A DNA stretch of 64,000 nt from Peptoniphilus faecalis. Its GTDB lineage: Bacteria > Bacillota > Clostridia > Tissierellales > Peptoniphilaceae. The notes below the pieces were generated by a model. That model did no database searches and had not been told where the DNA came from. It saw nothing but the letters and a program-made list of their open reading frames with translations. The position numbers were made by a program, and so were the translations under genes. Location: positions 62,001-126,000 of the forward strand of contig NZ_JABDSR010000008.1 in NCBI RefSeq assembly GCF_012976305.1, read 5' to 3'. Shown here one piece after another: positions 8,482-16,654 of the stretch (positions within the stretch are counted from its first letter, which is position 1; every line of letters starts with the position of its first letter).

Positions 8482-9757
8482 CTAATTGGTATTCAAATAA
8501 TTTACTCTTGAAAGGGCAAAAAGGGGTTGTTTTTGCTCTTCTTTTATTCTTCCTTCAAAATATATCTCGAGTTATGAGAGTATTTTGTCCCACCCTCTTA
8601 TTCTGCTCGTCCATTTACTTGAAGCATCTACCATCGCTAGATACAGGCTTTTTTGTAGGGCGTAGTCGCTTGGAAATATTGTCTTGTTTTTAGTTACTTT
8701 TCTAAGTTGTCTATTAAAATTTTCTATGCTATTTGTTGTATATATTAGTTTTCTTATTCCTTCTGGATATTTGAAATATGTTGCTAATTCAGCCCAATTA
8801 TTTCTCCATGAATTTACACACATTGGGTATTTTTTGCCCCATTTTTCTTCAAATATATCTAGATTATTTAATGCTAGTTCTTCTGTTGATGCTTTGTATA
8901 CTGTTTTTAAGTCTTTCATTAGCTCTTTTATATCTCTATATGATACGAATTTTGTTGAATTTCTTATTTGATGGATTATGCATTTTTGAATTTCTGTTTT
9001 TGGATATACACTTTCTATTGCTTGGCTAAATCCTGATAAATTATCTGTTGAAACTATTAATATATCTTCTAATCCTCGTTCTTTTAATTGATTTAATACC
9101 AATAGCCAGTATTTACTTGATTCATTTTCTCCAACCCACATTCCAAGGATTTCTTTGTATCCTTCGGTATTGTATCCTAGGGCTATATATACTGCTTTTT
9201 TTACTACTATGTTATTTTCCCTTACATGATAGTGTATTGCATCTAAAAATACAAATGGATATACTTTTTCTATGGGTCTATTTTGCCATTCTTCAATAGT
9301 TAGTAGTATTTTATTTGTTATTTTGCTTACCATGGATTCTGATATTCCAAATCCATAGATTTCTTTTATGTGAGTTGATATGTCTCTTGTTGTCATACCT
9401 TTTGCATACATGGATATTATTTGGTTTTCTATGTTTGATATATCTTTTTGATATTTTTTTCAATGCTTGTGGTTCAAAAGATCCTTCTCTGTCTCTTGGA
9501 ATGTTTAGGTCTATGTTTCCATATGATGATTTAACTGTTTTCTTACTTGAACCATTTCTTGTGTTTAAGGATAGTGGCTTTTCACCATATTCATAGTCTA
9601 GATGTTCATCTAACTCTGCTTTTAACATTTGCTCCATTGTGTCTCCTAGAAGATCTTTCAAGGCTTCTTGTAGGTCTTGTACTGTTTCTGGTTGATATTC
9701 TTCAATTAACATCTTTGATATTTTGTTTAATCTAGTTTCCGGTCTTTTTCTTGGCAT
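8482..9757 (-). pseudogene. IS256-family (mutator-type) transposase, inactivated twice
   Basis: The N-terminal fragment starts at 9757 (MPRKRPETRLNK). It reads to a seven-T run at 9454-9460, where one extra base throws it out of frame. The other frame then continues smoothly (SNIENQIISMYAKGMTTRDIS) into the catalytic core with FVFLDAIHYHVR, VSTDNLSGF and NSIENFNR, as expected for an IS256 DDE transposase. A second lesion is a stop at 8572-8574, where the family usually continues LxxYFE; the frame past it reads LEIYFEGRIKEEQK to 8482. It cannot make a full protein. Confidence 0.88.
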
Positions 9758-9762
9758 TTAAA

Positions 9763-9798
9763 AATCCTCCTGATTAGTATTATTTTATCAGGAGGATT
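9763..9798 (-). promoter_or_regulatory. Hairpin sequestering the transposase ribosome binding site
   Basis: A perfect 12-bp inverted repeat (AATCCTCCTGAT at 9763-9774, ATCAGGAGGATT at 9787-9798) with a 12-base loop. On the minus strand its 3' arm contains the AGGAGG that serves the transposase ATG at 9757. Transcripts entering from outside would fold and hide this site, a known way IS elements limit transposase made from impinging transcription. Confidence 0.65.
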
Positions 9799-9864
9799 CT
9801 TCATACACAAACTCTTTCACAGTCTCCTTTTTGACAAAATCATTAAAATATTTTGCAATGTTTC

Positions 9865-11055
9865 TTATTTAGTTTCTTCTTTTGCTGTCTTAGTTTCTTC
9901 TTTATTAGCTTTAGTATCTTCCTTAGCTGCTTTAGTTTCTTCTACTTTTTTATCTGATTTAAAGCCAAGTTTTTCCTTTGCTTCTTTAAGATTAAAAAGT
10001 TCGTTTTCGAATTGTTCTTGAGTAGCTTTATCGTCATCAAGAAGTGATTTTCCAGCAGCAATTGCATTTTCGTAATTAGATTGAACTTTTAAATCTGATT
10101 TTTTGTATTCTTCAGATTCACGAACAGTTTTTTCTTGAGCAATTTCTTTTTTTATAGCTTCTTTTGTTTCTTCAAGTGTAGGAGTAGCTTTTTCTTCTTT
10201 AGTTTCAGAAGCTAATAAAACAGTGTTATTTGTTTTATCAAAATCAACAGCAAATCCAAGAGCTTCGCCAAGATCTCTCAATTTATAATAATTGTTATCG
10301 TCAATCTTGTAAGCAGTAGCAGTAAGAGCTTTATCTCCAACTAAAACTTTATCATTAGTAAGCATACCCTTAGATTCAGATTTAACTTCTTTTTGGTCAG
10401 ATTCAGCAACTTTGTAGTCGCTACCCTTAGTTAAAGTAACAACGCCATCTTTGTAAGTAACGCCGAATTTTGCTTTAGTATCTTTTAATACGCTAGCTAA
10501 ATCTCTTAGTTTGAAATAATTGAAACCGTCGATATTGTATCCATATATAACAACATCTTTACCATCAAGTTTAACTTTTTGTGTAGTAGCTTTAACGTCA
10601 ACAGTTTTAGTTTCTTCTACTTTTTTATCTGCTTTAAAGCCAAGTTGTTTAACTGCATCTTTAAGATTGAAAAGTTCATTTTCAAATTGTTCTTGAGTAG
10701 CTTTATCGTCATCAAGAAGTGATTTTCCAGCAGCAATTGCATTTTCGTAATTAGATTGAACTTTTAAATCTGATTTTTTGTATGCTTCAGATTCACGAAC
10801 AGCCTTTTCTTGAGCGATTTCTTTTTTAATTGCTTCTTTTGTTTCTTCAAGTGTAAGAGCAACTTTTTCTTCTTTAACTTTTTCCTTAGCATTATCTTTA
10901 GTTTCAGTCATAGCTTCTTTTGCGTCTTTAACTATTTTTTCTACCTTAGTAGGTTCTTTAACTTCAGCTTTAGCTTCAGTAGTTGCAAAAACAGGACTAG
11001 CTGTAGATAGAAGCACAACTCCTGCTAAAGATAGTGATATAATTTTCTTATTCAT
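9865..11055 (-). CDS. Secreted FIVAR-repeat protein with copper-amine-oxidase N1-like domain
   Basis: A 396-aa protein with a classical signal peptide ending near SPVFA/TT (residues 1-25) and a GGAGG site before ATG 11055. A lysine/glutamate-rich coil is followed by a FIVAR-like three-helix module (residues about 68-150). A stalk-like domain of the Cu_amine_oxidN1 type comes next, with paired NYFKLRDLASVL and NYYKLRDLGEALGF motifs, then a second nearly identical FIVAR module. The tail repeats KEETK. There is no LPXTG motif, so it is probably secreted or loosely wall-bound. The two modules come from a 270-bp internal duplication. Function unknown; adhesion or wall binding is inference. Confidence 0.82.
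   Translation of the reverse strand: MNKKIISLSLAGVVLLSTASPVFATTEAKAEVKEPTKVEKIVKDAKEAMTETKDNAKEKVKEEKVALTLEETKEAIKKEIAQEKAVRESEAYKKSDLKVQSNYENAIAAGKSLLDDDKATQEQFENELFNLKDAVKQLGFKADKKVEETKTVDVKATTQKVKLDGKDVVIYGYNIDGFNYFKLRDLASVLKDTKAKFGVTYKDGVVTLTKGSDYKVAESDQKEVKSESKGMLTNDKVLVGDKALTATAYKIDDNNYYKLRDLGEALGFAVDFDKTNNTVLLASETKEEKATPTLEETKEAIKKEIAQEKTVRESEEYKKSDLKVQSNYENAIAAGKSLLDDDKATQEQFENELFNLKEAKEKLGFKSDKKVEETKAAKEDTKANKEETKTAKEETK
9931..10200. repeat. Internal 270-bp direct repeat, unit 1 (C-terminal module)
   Basis: Aligns gap-free to 10606-10875 at offset 675 bp. It encodes the second FIVAR-like module of the secreted protein. Large blocks are identical, including a stretch of about 100 bases, so the duplication is recent or kept alike by recombination. 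Confidence 0.85.
10606..10875. repeat. Internal 270-bp direct repeat, unit 2 (N-terminal module)
   Basis: Partner of 9931-10200. It encodes the first FIVAR-like module. Recombination between the units would delete exactly 225 codons, removing the central domain in frame. Confidence 0.85.
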
Positions 11056-11309
11056 TTTTATTCCTCCTAAAAATATAAGTTAAACTTATTATACAAGAAA
11101 TCTATTGGAAATCAATTACAAATCAATTACAATCCGGTAAATGTAGACTTATTTTTATAATCTTAATAAATTTGTAATAATAATTATTAGTAAAATCCAA
11201 GGGAAAATAACAATAATAAACAGCACTAATTTCAAAAGTACATCTATTATTATCAGTAAAATAGCCGAATATTAGTTAGAGTTTTAATTTTACTAAAAAA
11301 TCCATTTAT

Positions 11310-12203
11310 TTATCTTAGTGTGATGTATAATTTTGAGATATAATTTTTAATAATATTGCTTAAATTTTCTGCAATTGGTTTAAAAGACAAGTCTTTGTAG
11401 ATTACATTTATAGTTGCATAATTTCCGTTTATTTCTATGAAATTACAATAAGAAGTTGAATTTATCATTCTAATAGATGAGCCATAAATGAAGGTAACAC
11501 CCTTATTTGCTCTTACAAAACTAACAGAATCCATAATGCTCGAAGTTAGTTTGACTTTTTGAGGATAGAAGTTAGTAACCTTAAAGATATCTTCAACAGA
11601 TTTGCGTAAATTTTTTTGCGGTTTTAATAGGAAGAAAGTTTCATTAGAATAATCTTCTAGTTTATCTTTGCCCTTGCAGTAAATTGCTTTCGGTATCATG
11701 AGATATATTTTGTCATTTAAAGAATGAATAGAATTTAGCTTGCTATTATCTATATTTCTATTAGTTATAAATAAGTCAATTTCATTTTTTATTAGTGCGT
11801 CTTCAAAGGATGTAGAATCATATTTTGTAAGGCTTAACTCCAAATTTGGATAAAGGTCCATCAATTTTGGAACAATGTTTGGAATAATATATTGAGACAT
11901 AAAAGTTAGTGCGCCTATGCGAATATAGCAATTTTTTAAATTATTTGATTTATTGATTTTTTCCTTCATTTCTATTTCAAGTTCTTCAAACTTTTCGATG
12001 TATTCAAATAAAATTTTGCCTTCCTTTGTTAAATAAAGGGGAGATTTTGACCTTTCAAAGACTTTAAAGCCAAGTTCATCTTCGATTTGTTTTAGGGCTC
12101 TACTTAAATTAGGTTGAGCAGTGTATAATCTTTCAGACGCTTTGCTTATGCTGTTGTATTTTTCTATGGTTTTCAAAATATTAATTTTTTTATTATCCAA
12201 CAT
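11310..12203 (-). CDS. LysR-type transcriptional regulator
   Basis: A 297-aa protein with an N-terminal winged helix-turn-helix (residues about 5-62: SISKASERLYTAQPNLSRALKQIEDELG). A periplasmic-binding-protein-like effector domain follows. It is transcribed divergently from the YfcC carrier and amidohydrolase genes, the usual arrangement for a LysR protein that controls its neighbours in response to their substrate. Confidence 0.93.
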   Translation of the reverse strand: MLDNKKINILKTIEKYNSISKASERLYTAQPNLSRALKQIEDELGFKVFERSKSPLYLTKEGKILFEYIEKFEELEIEMKEKINKSNNLKNCYIRIGALTFMSQYIIPNIVPKLMDLYPNLELSLTKYDSTSFEDALIKNEIDLFITNRNIDNSKLNSIHSLNDKIYLMIPKAIYCKGKDKLEDYSNETFFLLKPQKNLRKSVEDIFKVTNFYPQKVKLTSSIMDSVSFVRANKGVTFIYGSSIRMINSTSYCNFIEINGNYATINVIYKDLSFKPIAENLSNIIKNYISKLYITLR

Positions 12204-12234
12204 TATATCACCGCAAACATTATATCATAAATTA

Positions 12235-12252
12235 TATACTGGATATAGTATA
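12235..12252. promoter_or_regulatory. Candidate LysR operator in the divergent promoter region
   Basis: An inverted repeat TATACT-N6-AGTATA, which also contains a T-N11-A core typical of LysR boxes. It lies 32 bases upstream of the regulator start and about 125 bases upstream of the carrier gene. Confidence 0.5.
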
Positions 12253-12376
12253 TTATGTATTTGCTGTGTTAAAGCAAAACGTGATAATATCAATTTAAAG
12301 ATGATGAAAATGTTTACTTATAATTTTCACATCTAGTTGTAATTGGTTTTATATTTTATTATTAATGAGGTGTTTT

Positions 12377-13774
12377 ATGGAGAAAGTAAAGAAAAAGAAA
12401 GTTCCTCACACATTAGTAATTCTTTTAGTAATTATATTGTGTGCAGTTGCATTAACTTGGATTATTCCAGCTGGTGCTTATGAAAGGGTGAAAAATGCTC
12501 AAGGTGTAAAAGTAATCGATCCCGAAACTTTTCATTATGTAGAAAAAAGTCCAGTAAATCCTTTAAAGATTTTTAATATTGGACTAGATGGATTTAATAA
12601 AGCTGCAACTTTAATATTTTTAATATTATTTTCAGGAGCGTCTTTTAACATCATTACAATGAGTGGAGCATTGCAATCACTTATTGGAGCAGTATCAAAG
12701 AAGACTAAAAGTAAAGAATATCTATTTATTCCGATTTTAACTTTTATTTTTGGGCTTATATGTACTACTCAAGGCGTTAATACTTTTATAGGATTTGCTC
12801 CAATAATGGTTATGATTTCTTTAGCAATGGGATTTGATTCCATTGTGGGAGCTTCAATAATTTTGCTTGGAGGAGCAGTTGGATTTTCAACAGGAACATT
12901 AAATGTAAGTACAACAATAGTTGCGCAAGAAATTGCAGGACTTCCACCTTATTCAGGATTAAGTTATAGAGCATTTTGTTTCCTAGTGTTTTATATAGTA
13001 ACAAATTTGTATTTAGTAAAATATGCTCTAAAAGTTAAAAAGAATCCAGAATTAAGCCCTATGTATGAAATAGACAAAATAAGGATTAAAGACACTGATT
13101 CTCACGATGAATTTAACTCTCCAATGAATGCAAGAAAGTGGTTAGTTATTTTAACATTATTTGCAGCCTTAGGAGTTATAGTCTATGGTGGAGTAAAATT
13201 AAAATGGAAATTAGAAGAAACGGCAGTAGTATTTGTTTGGTTATCTATTATCGCAGGACTTGCAGCTGGATTTAGTCCATCAGAAATAGCAAAATACTTT
13301 GTAGAAGGTGCTAAAAAGATGGTAGGAGCTGCTCTTATAATTGGGCTTGCAAGAACAGTTTCAGGAGTTCTTGATGCAGGGAAAATTATGGATACAAGTA
13401 TTCACGCAATGACAGGTTGGCTTAACTTTTTCCCACATCTATTAAAGGGACCTGTTATGTTTATTGTAAATATAATAGTAAATATGTTTATAACATCAGG
13501 TAGTGGACAAGCGGCAGCGGTTATGCCAATATTTGCACCACTTGCAGATACAATTGGAATTACTAGACAATCTGCAGTTCTAGCTTTTAACTTTGGAGAT
13601 GGATTCTGTAATTACATCCTTCCAACTTCAACGGCTTTAATGGGAATTTTAGGAGCAACAGATATTCCATACGACAAATGGATGATTTTTATGGGTAAAT
13701 TATTTGGTATTTGGGTTTTAGTTGGATCAATATTAATGATTGGAGCTCAAGTCATTCATTTGGGACCTATGTAA
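12377..13774 (+). CDS. YfcC-family C4-dicarboxylate/amino-acid type carrier
   Basis: A 465-aa polytopic inner-membrane protein of the YfcC/DcuC (C4-dicarboxylate anaerobic carrier) superfamily. It shows PHTLVILLVIIL at the first helix, WIIPAGAYER, and the re-entrant motifs STGTLNVSTTIVAQEIAGLP and SGSGQAAAVMPIFAPLAD. The ATG at 12377 is preferred over the in-frame 12365 because GAGGTG lies between them. The amidohydrolase follows after 9 bases, so substrate uptake and hydrolysis are probably coupled. The substrate is not evident. Confidence 0.9.
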   Translation: MEKVKKKKVPHTLVILLVIILCAVALTWIIPAGAYERVKNAQGVKVIDPETFHYVEKSPVNPLKIFNIGLDGFNKAATLIFLILFSGASFNIITMSGALQSLIGAVSKKTKSKEYLFIPILTFIFGLICTTQGVNTFIGFAPIMVMISLAMGFDSIVGASIILLGGAVGFSTGTLNVSTTIVAQEIAGLPPYSGLSYRAFCFLVFYIVTNLYLVKYALKVKKNPELSPMYEIDKIRIKDTDSHDEFNSPMNARKWLVILTLFAALGVIVYGGVKLKWKLEETAVVFVWLSIIAGLAAGFSPSEIAKYFVEGAKKMVGAALIIGLARTVSGVLDAGKIMDTSIHAMTGWLNFFPHLLKGPVMFIVNIIVNMFITSGSGQAAAVMPIFAPLADTIGITRQSAVLAFNFGDGFCNYILPTSTALMGILGATDIPYDKWMIFMGKLFGIWVLVGSILMIGAQVIHLGPM

Positions 13775-13783
13775 AGGAGAAAA

Positions 13784-14947
13784 ATGAAAAATTTAATAGT
13801 AAAAGAAATAGATGAAATAAAAGAAAAATTATTTGAAATGTCAGATAAAATCTATGACAATCCAGAATTGTGTTTTGAAGAACACTTTGCAAGCAATTTA
13901 CTAGAAGACTATCTTGAAGAAAATGGATTTGTTGTAGAAAGAGGTTTGGGAAGTCTTGACACAGCTTTTAGAGCAAAATATTCTAATGGTGATGCAAAAT
14001 ACAATATTGGACTTTTATGTGAATACGACGCACTTCCCATGGGTCATGGATGTGGACATCAAATGCAAGGACCTTCAATAATTGGTGCCGCAGTGGCAAT
14101 AAAAAATGCTGTAAAAAATCTTCCCTTTAATCTAATTGTTTATGGAACTCCAGCCGAGGAAGGCGGCGGAGGAAAGATGATAATGTTAAAGGAAGGATAT
14201 ATAAAAGATATTGACATAGCCCTTATGATGCACGCTGGTCCAGCTACACAAGTGGATGTAAAATCAATGGCATTGTCATCAAGATTTGTAAAATTTTTTG
14301 GGAAAGCATCTCACGCAGCATTAAAACCAGAAGCAGGTAGATCAGCCTTTGATGCATTGCTTCTAACCTTTCAAGGACTAGAATTTTTAAGAGAGCACGT
14401 AAAAGAGGACACGAGAATGCACTACACAGTACAAACACTTCCAGGACCTGCAAATGTAGTTCCAAGTGAAGCGGAGGGGCACTTCTCTTTGAGATCTTAT
14501 AACTCAAAATATTTAGATGAAGTTGTAGAAAGATTTGACAATATAGTAAAAGGGGCAGCCCTTATGACTGGAACAACTTATGAAATAAAAGAAGATAGAA
14601 GACTGGAATCAAAAATACCAGCTTATATTCTAAACGACTTGATAATGAAAAATGCAGAAGAACTTGGAGCACCAAGAATAAAAGGGGCAAGAGAAAAAAC
14701 AGGATCAACAGATTTTGGAAATGTAACATATCTAATGCCTGGTTCCTGTGCGAGAATTGCCTTTGTACCAGAAGGCACATCTTCACACTCACAAGAATTT
14801 TTAGACTTAGGTAAGGCTAAAGAAGCACATGATTGTGTAGAATATGGTGCAAAAATTATTGCGACAACAGTTTATGATTTAATTGAAGATCCAAAGTTGA
14901 TTGAAAAATCAATTAAAGATTTCGAAGAATACAAATCAAAAATGTAA
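13784..14947 (+). CDS. M20-family amidohydrolase/peptidase (AbgB-like)
   Basis: A 387-aa cytoplasmic di-metal hydrolase that likely cleaves an N-acyl or peptide bond. Metal-site motifs are visible: LPMGHGCGHQ, GTPAEEGGGGK (general base Glu) and MMHAG. A distal SHSQEF follows the dimerisation (lid) domain. Family members split aminobenzoyl-glutamate or N-acyl amino acids; which one applies here is unknown. It is co-transcribed with the YfcC carrier and ends in a terminator shared with the convergent gene. Confidence 0.9.
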   Translation: MKNLIVKEIDEIKEKLFEMSDKIYDNPELCFEEHFASNLLEDYLEENGFVVERGLGSLDTAFRAKYSNGDAKYNIGLLCEYDALPMGHGCGHQMQGPSIIGAAVAIKNAVKNLPFNLIVYGTPAEEGGGGKMIMLKEGYIKDIDIALMMHAGPATQVDVKSMALSSRFVKFFGKASHAALKPEAGRSAFDALLLTFQGLEFLREHVKEDTRMHYTVQTLPGPANVVPSEAEGHFSLRSYNSKYLDEVVERFDNIVKGAALMTGTTYEIKEDRRLESKIPAYILNDLIMKNAEELGAPRIKGAREKTGSTDFGNVTYLMPGSCARIAFVPEGTSSHSQEFLDLGKAKEAHDCVEYGAKIIATTVYDLIEDPKLIEKSIKDFEEYKSKM

Positions 14948-14951
14948 TAAA

Positions 14952-14990
14952 AAAGCTTCCTAAGGAGATCTTGGGAAGCTTTAACTTTTT
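14952..14990 (+). terminator. Rho-independent terminator
   Basis: AAAGCTTCC (14952-14960) pairs with GGAAGCTTT (14974-14982), then TAAC and a T-run. It overlaps the stop codon of the convergent zinc-ribbon gene. Confidence 0.8.
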
Positions 14991-15391
14991 ACTACAAATT
15001 TATTGCCACATTCTTTACAAGTAACTCTAATTTTACCCTTGCCTTTTGGGACTTTCATTTCTAATTTGCAATTTGGACATTTTATGTACTTGTAAATTTT
15101 TCTATTGTCATATTTACTTTTTGATGAGAAAAACTTTTTTCTCAGAGGTTCAATGCTGTCTAAAAACTTTTTATTTTCAGAGTACCTTGCATTTATATCT
15201 CGCGAAAAAGTTCTATAATAGGAATAAGCTATTAAAATTAAAGCTGCAAAGGAAAGGGCAGCAGTTTTTGTGAATAAATTAATTATTAAAAGAATTAAAG
15301 ATAGAGACAAAATAAATTTGCCCAACTCATCTTGTCCATATCTTCCAATCATAAAATTCCTCATTTTTTCTTTAAAATTCAAAAAAATCAC
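14981..15391 (-). CDS. Membrane protein with C-terminal zinc ribbon
   Basis: A 136-aa protein with two adjacent hydrophobic helices (residues about 26-60) and a basic linker. The C-terminal CPNCKLEMKVPKGKGKIRVT then CKEC form a four-cysteine zinc ribbon of the MJ0042/zinc-ribbon type, presumably facing the cytoplasm. It lies 10 bases downstream of the dehydrogenase gene in the same direction. Function unknown. Confidence 0.75.
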   Translation of the reverse strand: MIFLNFKEKMRNFMIGRYGQDELGKFILSLSLILLIINLFTKTAALSFAALILIAYSYYRTFSRDINARYSENKKFLDSIEPLRKKFFSSKSKYDNRKIYKYIKCPNCKLEMKVPKGKGKIRVTCKECGNKFVVKS

Positions 15392-15401
15392 TCTTTCTAA
15401 A

Positions 15402-16331
15402 TCACAAATTTAAAACTTCTATATGTTTTTTTATTACATCTGCCGTTTCCTTTAACCTACCCATTTCTTTATCAGTTAAACTTAATTCTAACTTTTCTTC
15501 GATTCCATCTTTTCCGATTTTTATTGGAGTTGAAATATAAAGATCATTTAGTCCATATTCACCACTTAGAAGACAAGAACCCTTTAAAATAATTTTCTCG
15601 TCATTTGCTATTGCTTGGATAATGTTATTAACTGTATTTGCTATACCATATTGTGTTGAACCTTTTCCTGTAAAGATATCCCAACCACGATTACGTGTTT
15701 CATCTTCTATTTCATCTCTATTGAAATTTTTAAAAAGTTCTGGATGTATTTCTTCGTACTTATCAATAGTAAGGGAATCTATTTTTACTTGAGACCATGG
15801 GACAAACTGACTTTCGCCATGTTCGCCTAAGACAGTTGCATTTACAGATTTTGGAGAGATACCAAGTTTATTTGCAATTACAACTTCTAATCTTGCGCTG
15901 TCAAGAGCAGTACCAGATCCAATTACTCTTTTTTCATCAAAACCGGAAACTTTATAAATTTCATAAGTAATAATATCAACGGGATTTGTAACAACTACAA
16001 AAATTCCTTTGAAACCTGCATTAACAATCCTCTTTGTAAAATTTGCAACTTCCTTTTTATTTCCATCAAGTTCTTGGAGTCTGTCTTTTTCAGGAATTTT
16101 GCCAGAACATACTACAACAACATCCCTGTCTTTCATATCTTCATATTCTCCAGCTCTAAATTTCACATCCTTTGGGTAAAAAGGTCTTCCGTCATTAAGA
16201 TCAATTGCCTGAGAAATGGCTTTTTCTTTTATTACATCATTTAAAATAATATCAGTTGCTATTCCTCTTAAAGCAGAAGTATAAGCAACAATTTCTCCAA
16301 CAGATCCTGCTCCTATTATTCCTAGTTTCAT
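15402..16331 (-). CDS. NAD-dependent L-2-hydroxyacid dehydrogenase (lactate/malate dehydrogenase family)
   Basis: A 309-aa protein with N-terminal Rossmann motif GIIGAGSVG and VVVTNPVDIITYE. The catalytic His is in GEHGESQFVPWS. The substrate loop after the third strand (SGKIPEKDRLQEL) differs from classical LDH (QKxGExR) and MDH (QKPGMTR). It resembles the longer, more divergent loop of L-2-hydroxyisocaproate dehydrogenase, so a branched or larger 2-oxoacid may be the substrate (inference). AGGAGG precedes ATG 16331. Confidence 0.85.
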   Translation of the reverse strand: MKLGIIGAGSVGEIVAYTSALRGIATDIILNDVIKEKAISQAIDLNDGRPFYPKDVKFRAGEYEDMKDRDVVVVCSGKIPEKDRLQELDGNKKEVANFTKRIVNAGFKGIFVVVTNPVDIITYEIYKVSGFDEKRVIGSGTALDSARLEVVIANKLGISPKSVNATVLGEHGESQFVPWSQVKIDSLTIDKYEEIHPELFKNFNRDEIEDETRNRGWDIFTGKGSTQYGIANTVNNIIQAIANDEKIILKGSCLLSGEYGLNDLYISTPIKIGKDGIEEKLELSLTDKEMGRLKETADVIKKHIEVLNL

Positions 16332-16518
16332 CTTTTTCCTCCTTGATATAGTCCCATTGTGGATTATAGATTGTATATTTTAAAAAATCATACAAAATTT
16401 ATCTAAATTAAAAAACCATTTATCTTTTGATTTAATATTATAATACATTAAATTTAAAAATAAAATTAAATTTTATGTAAATTGTAAAAAGCTTTATAAA
16501 GTTTTTGTAAAAAAAGTA

Positions 16519-16547
16519 TTGACAAAGTTTTATTTGGTGCGTATAAT
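16519..16547 (+). promoter_or_regulatory. Sigma-A promoter of tRNA-Leu
   Basis: Consensus TTGACA (16519-16524) and TATAAT (16542-16547) separated by 17 bases, 23 bases upstream of the tRNA. Confidence 0.9.
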
Positions 16548-16570
16548 ATATTTTGTTGTTAAAACTTCAT

Positions 16571-16654
16571 GCGGGAATGGCGGAATTGGCAGACGCGCTA
16601 GACTTAGGATCTAGTTCCAACGGAGTGGGGGTTCAAGTCCTCTTTCCCGCACCA
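16571..16654 (+). tRNA. tRNA-Leu (anticodon UAG)
   Basis: An 84-base type II tRNA. Acceptor arm GCGGGAA pairs with TTCCCGC, the anticodon loop CTTAGGA gives UAG, there is a long variable arm, and the T-loop is GTTCAAGTC. The CCA is encoded (16652-16654). Its last 12 bases are the left copy of the prophage core sequence, so the tRNA was rebuilt intact by integration. Confidence 0.97.

Larger units (their letters stand above)
8335..9822 (-). mobile_element. Degenerate IS256-family insertion sequence
   Basis: Bounded by imperfect inverted ends: about 8335-8366 on the left and 9787-9822 on the right share TGAAA, GTGTAT and CTCCTGAT blocks in opposite orientation. It contains one broken mutator-type transposase gene on the minus strand. 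I could not see a target-site duplication. It lies directly upstream of the foreign-looking glycosyltransferase operon. Confidence 0.8.
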
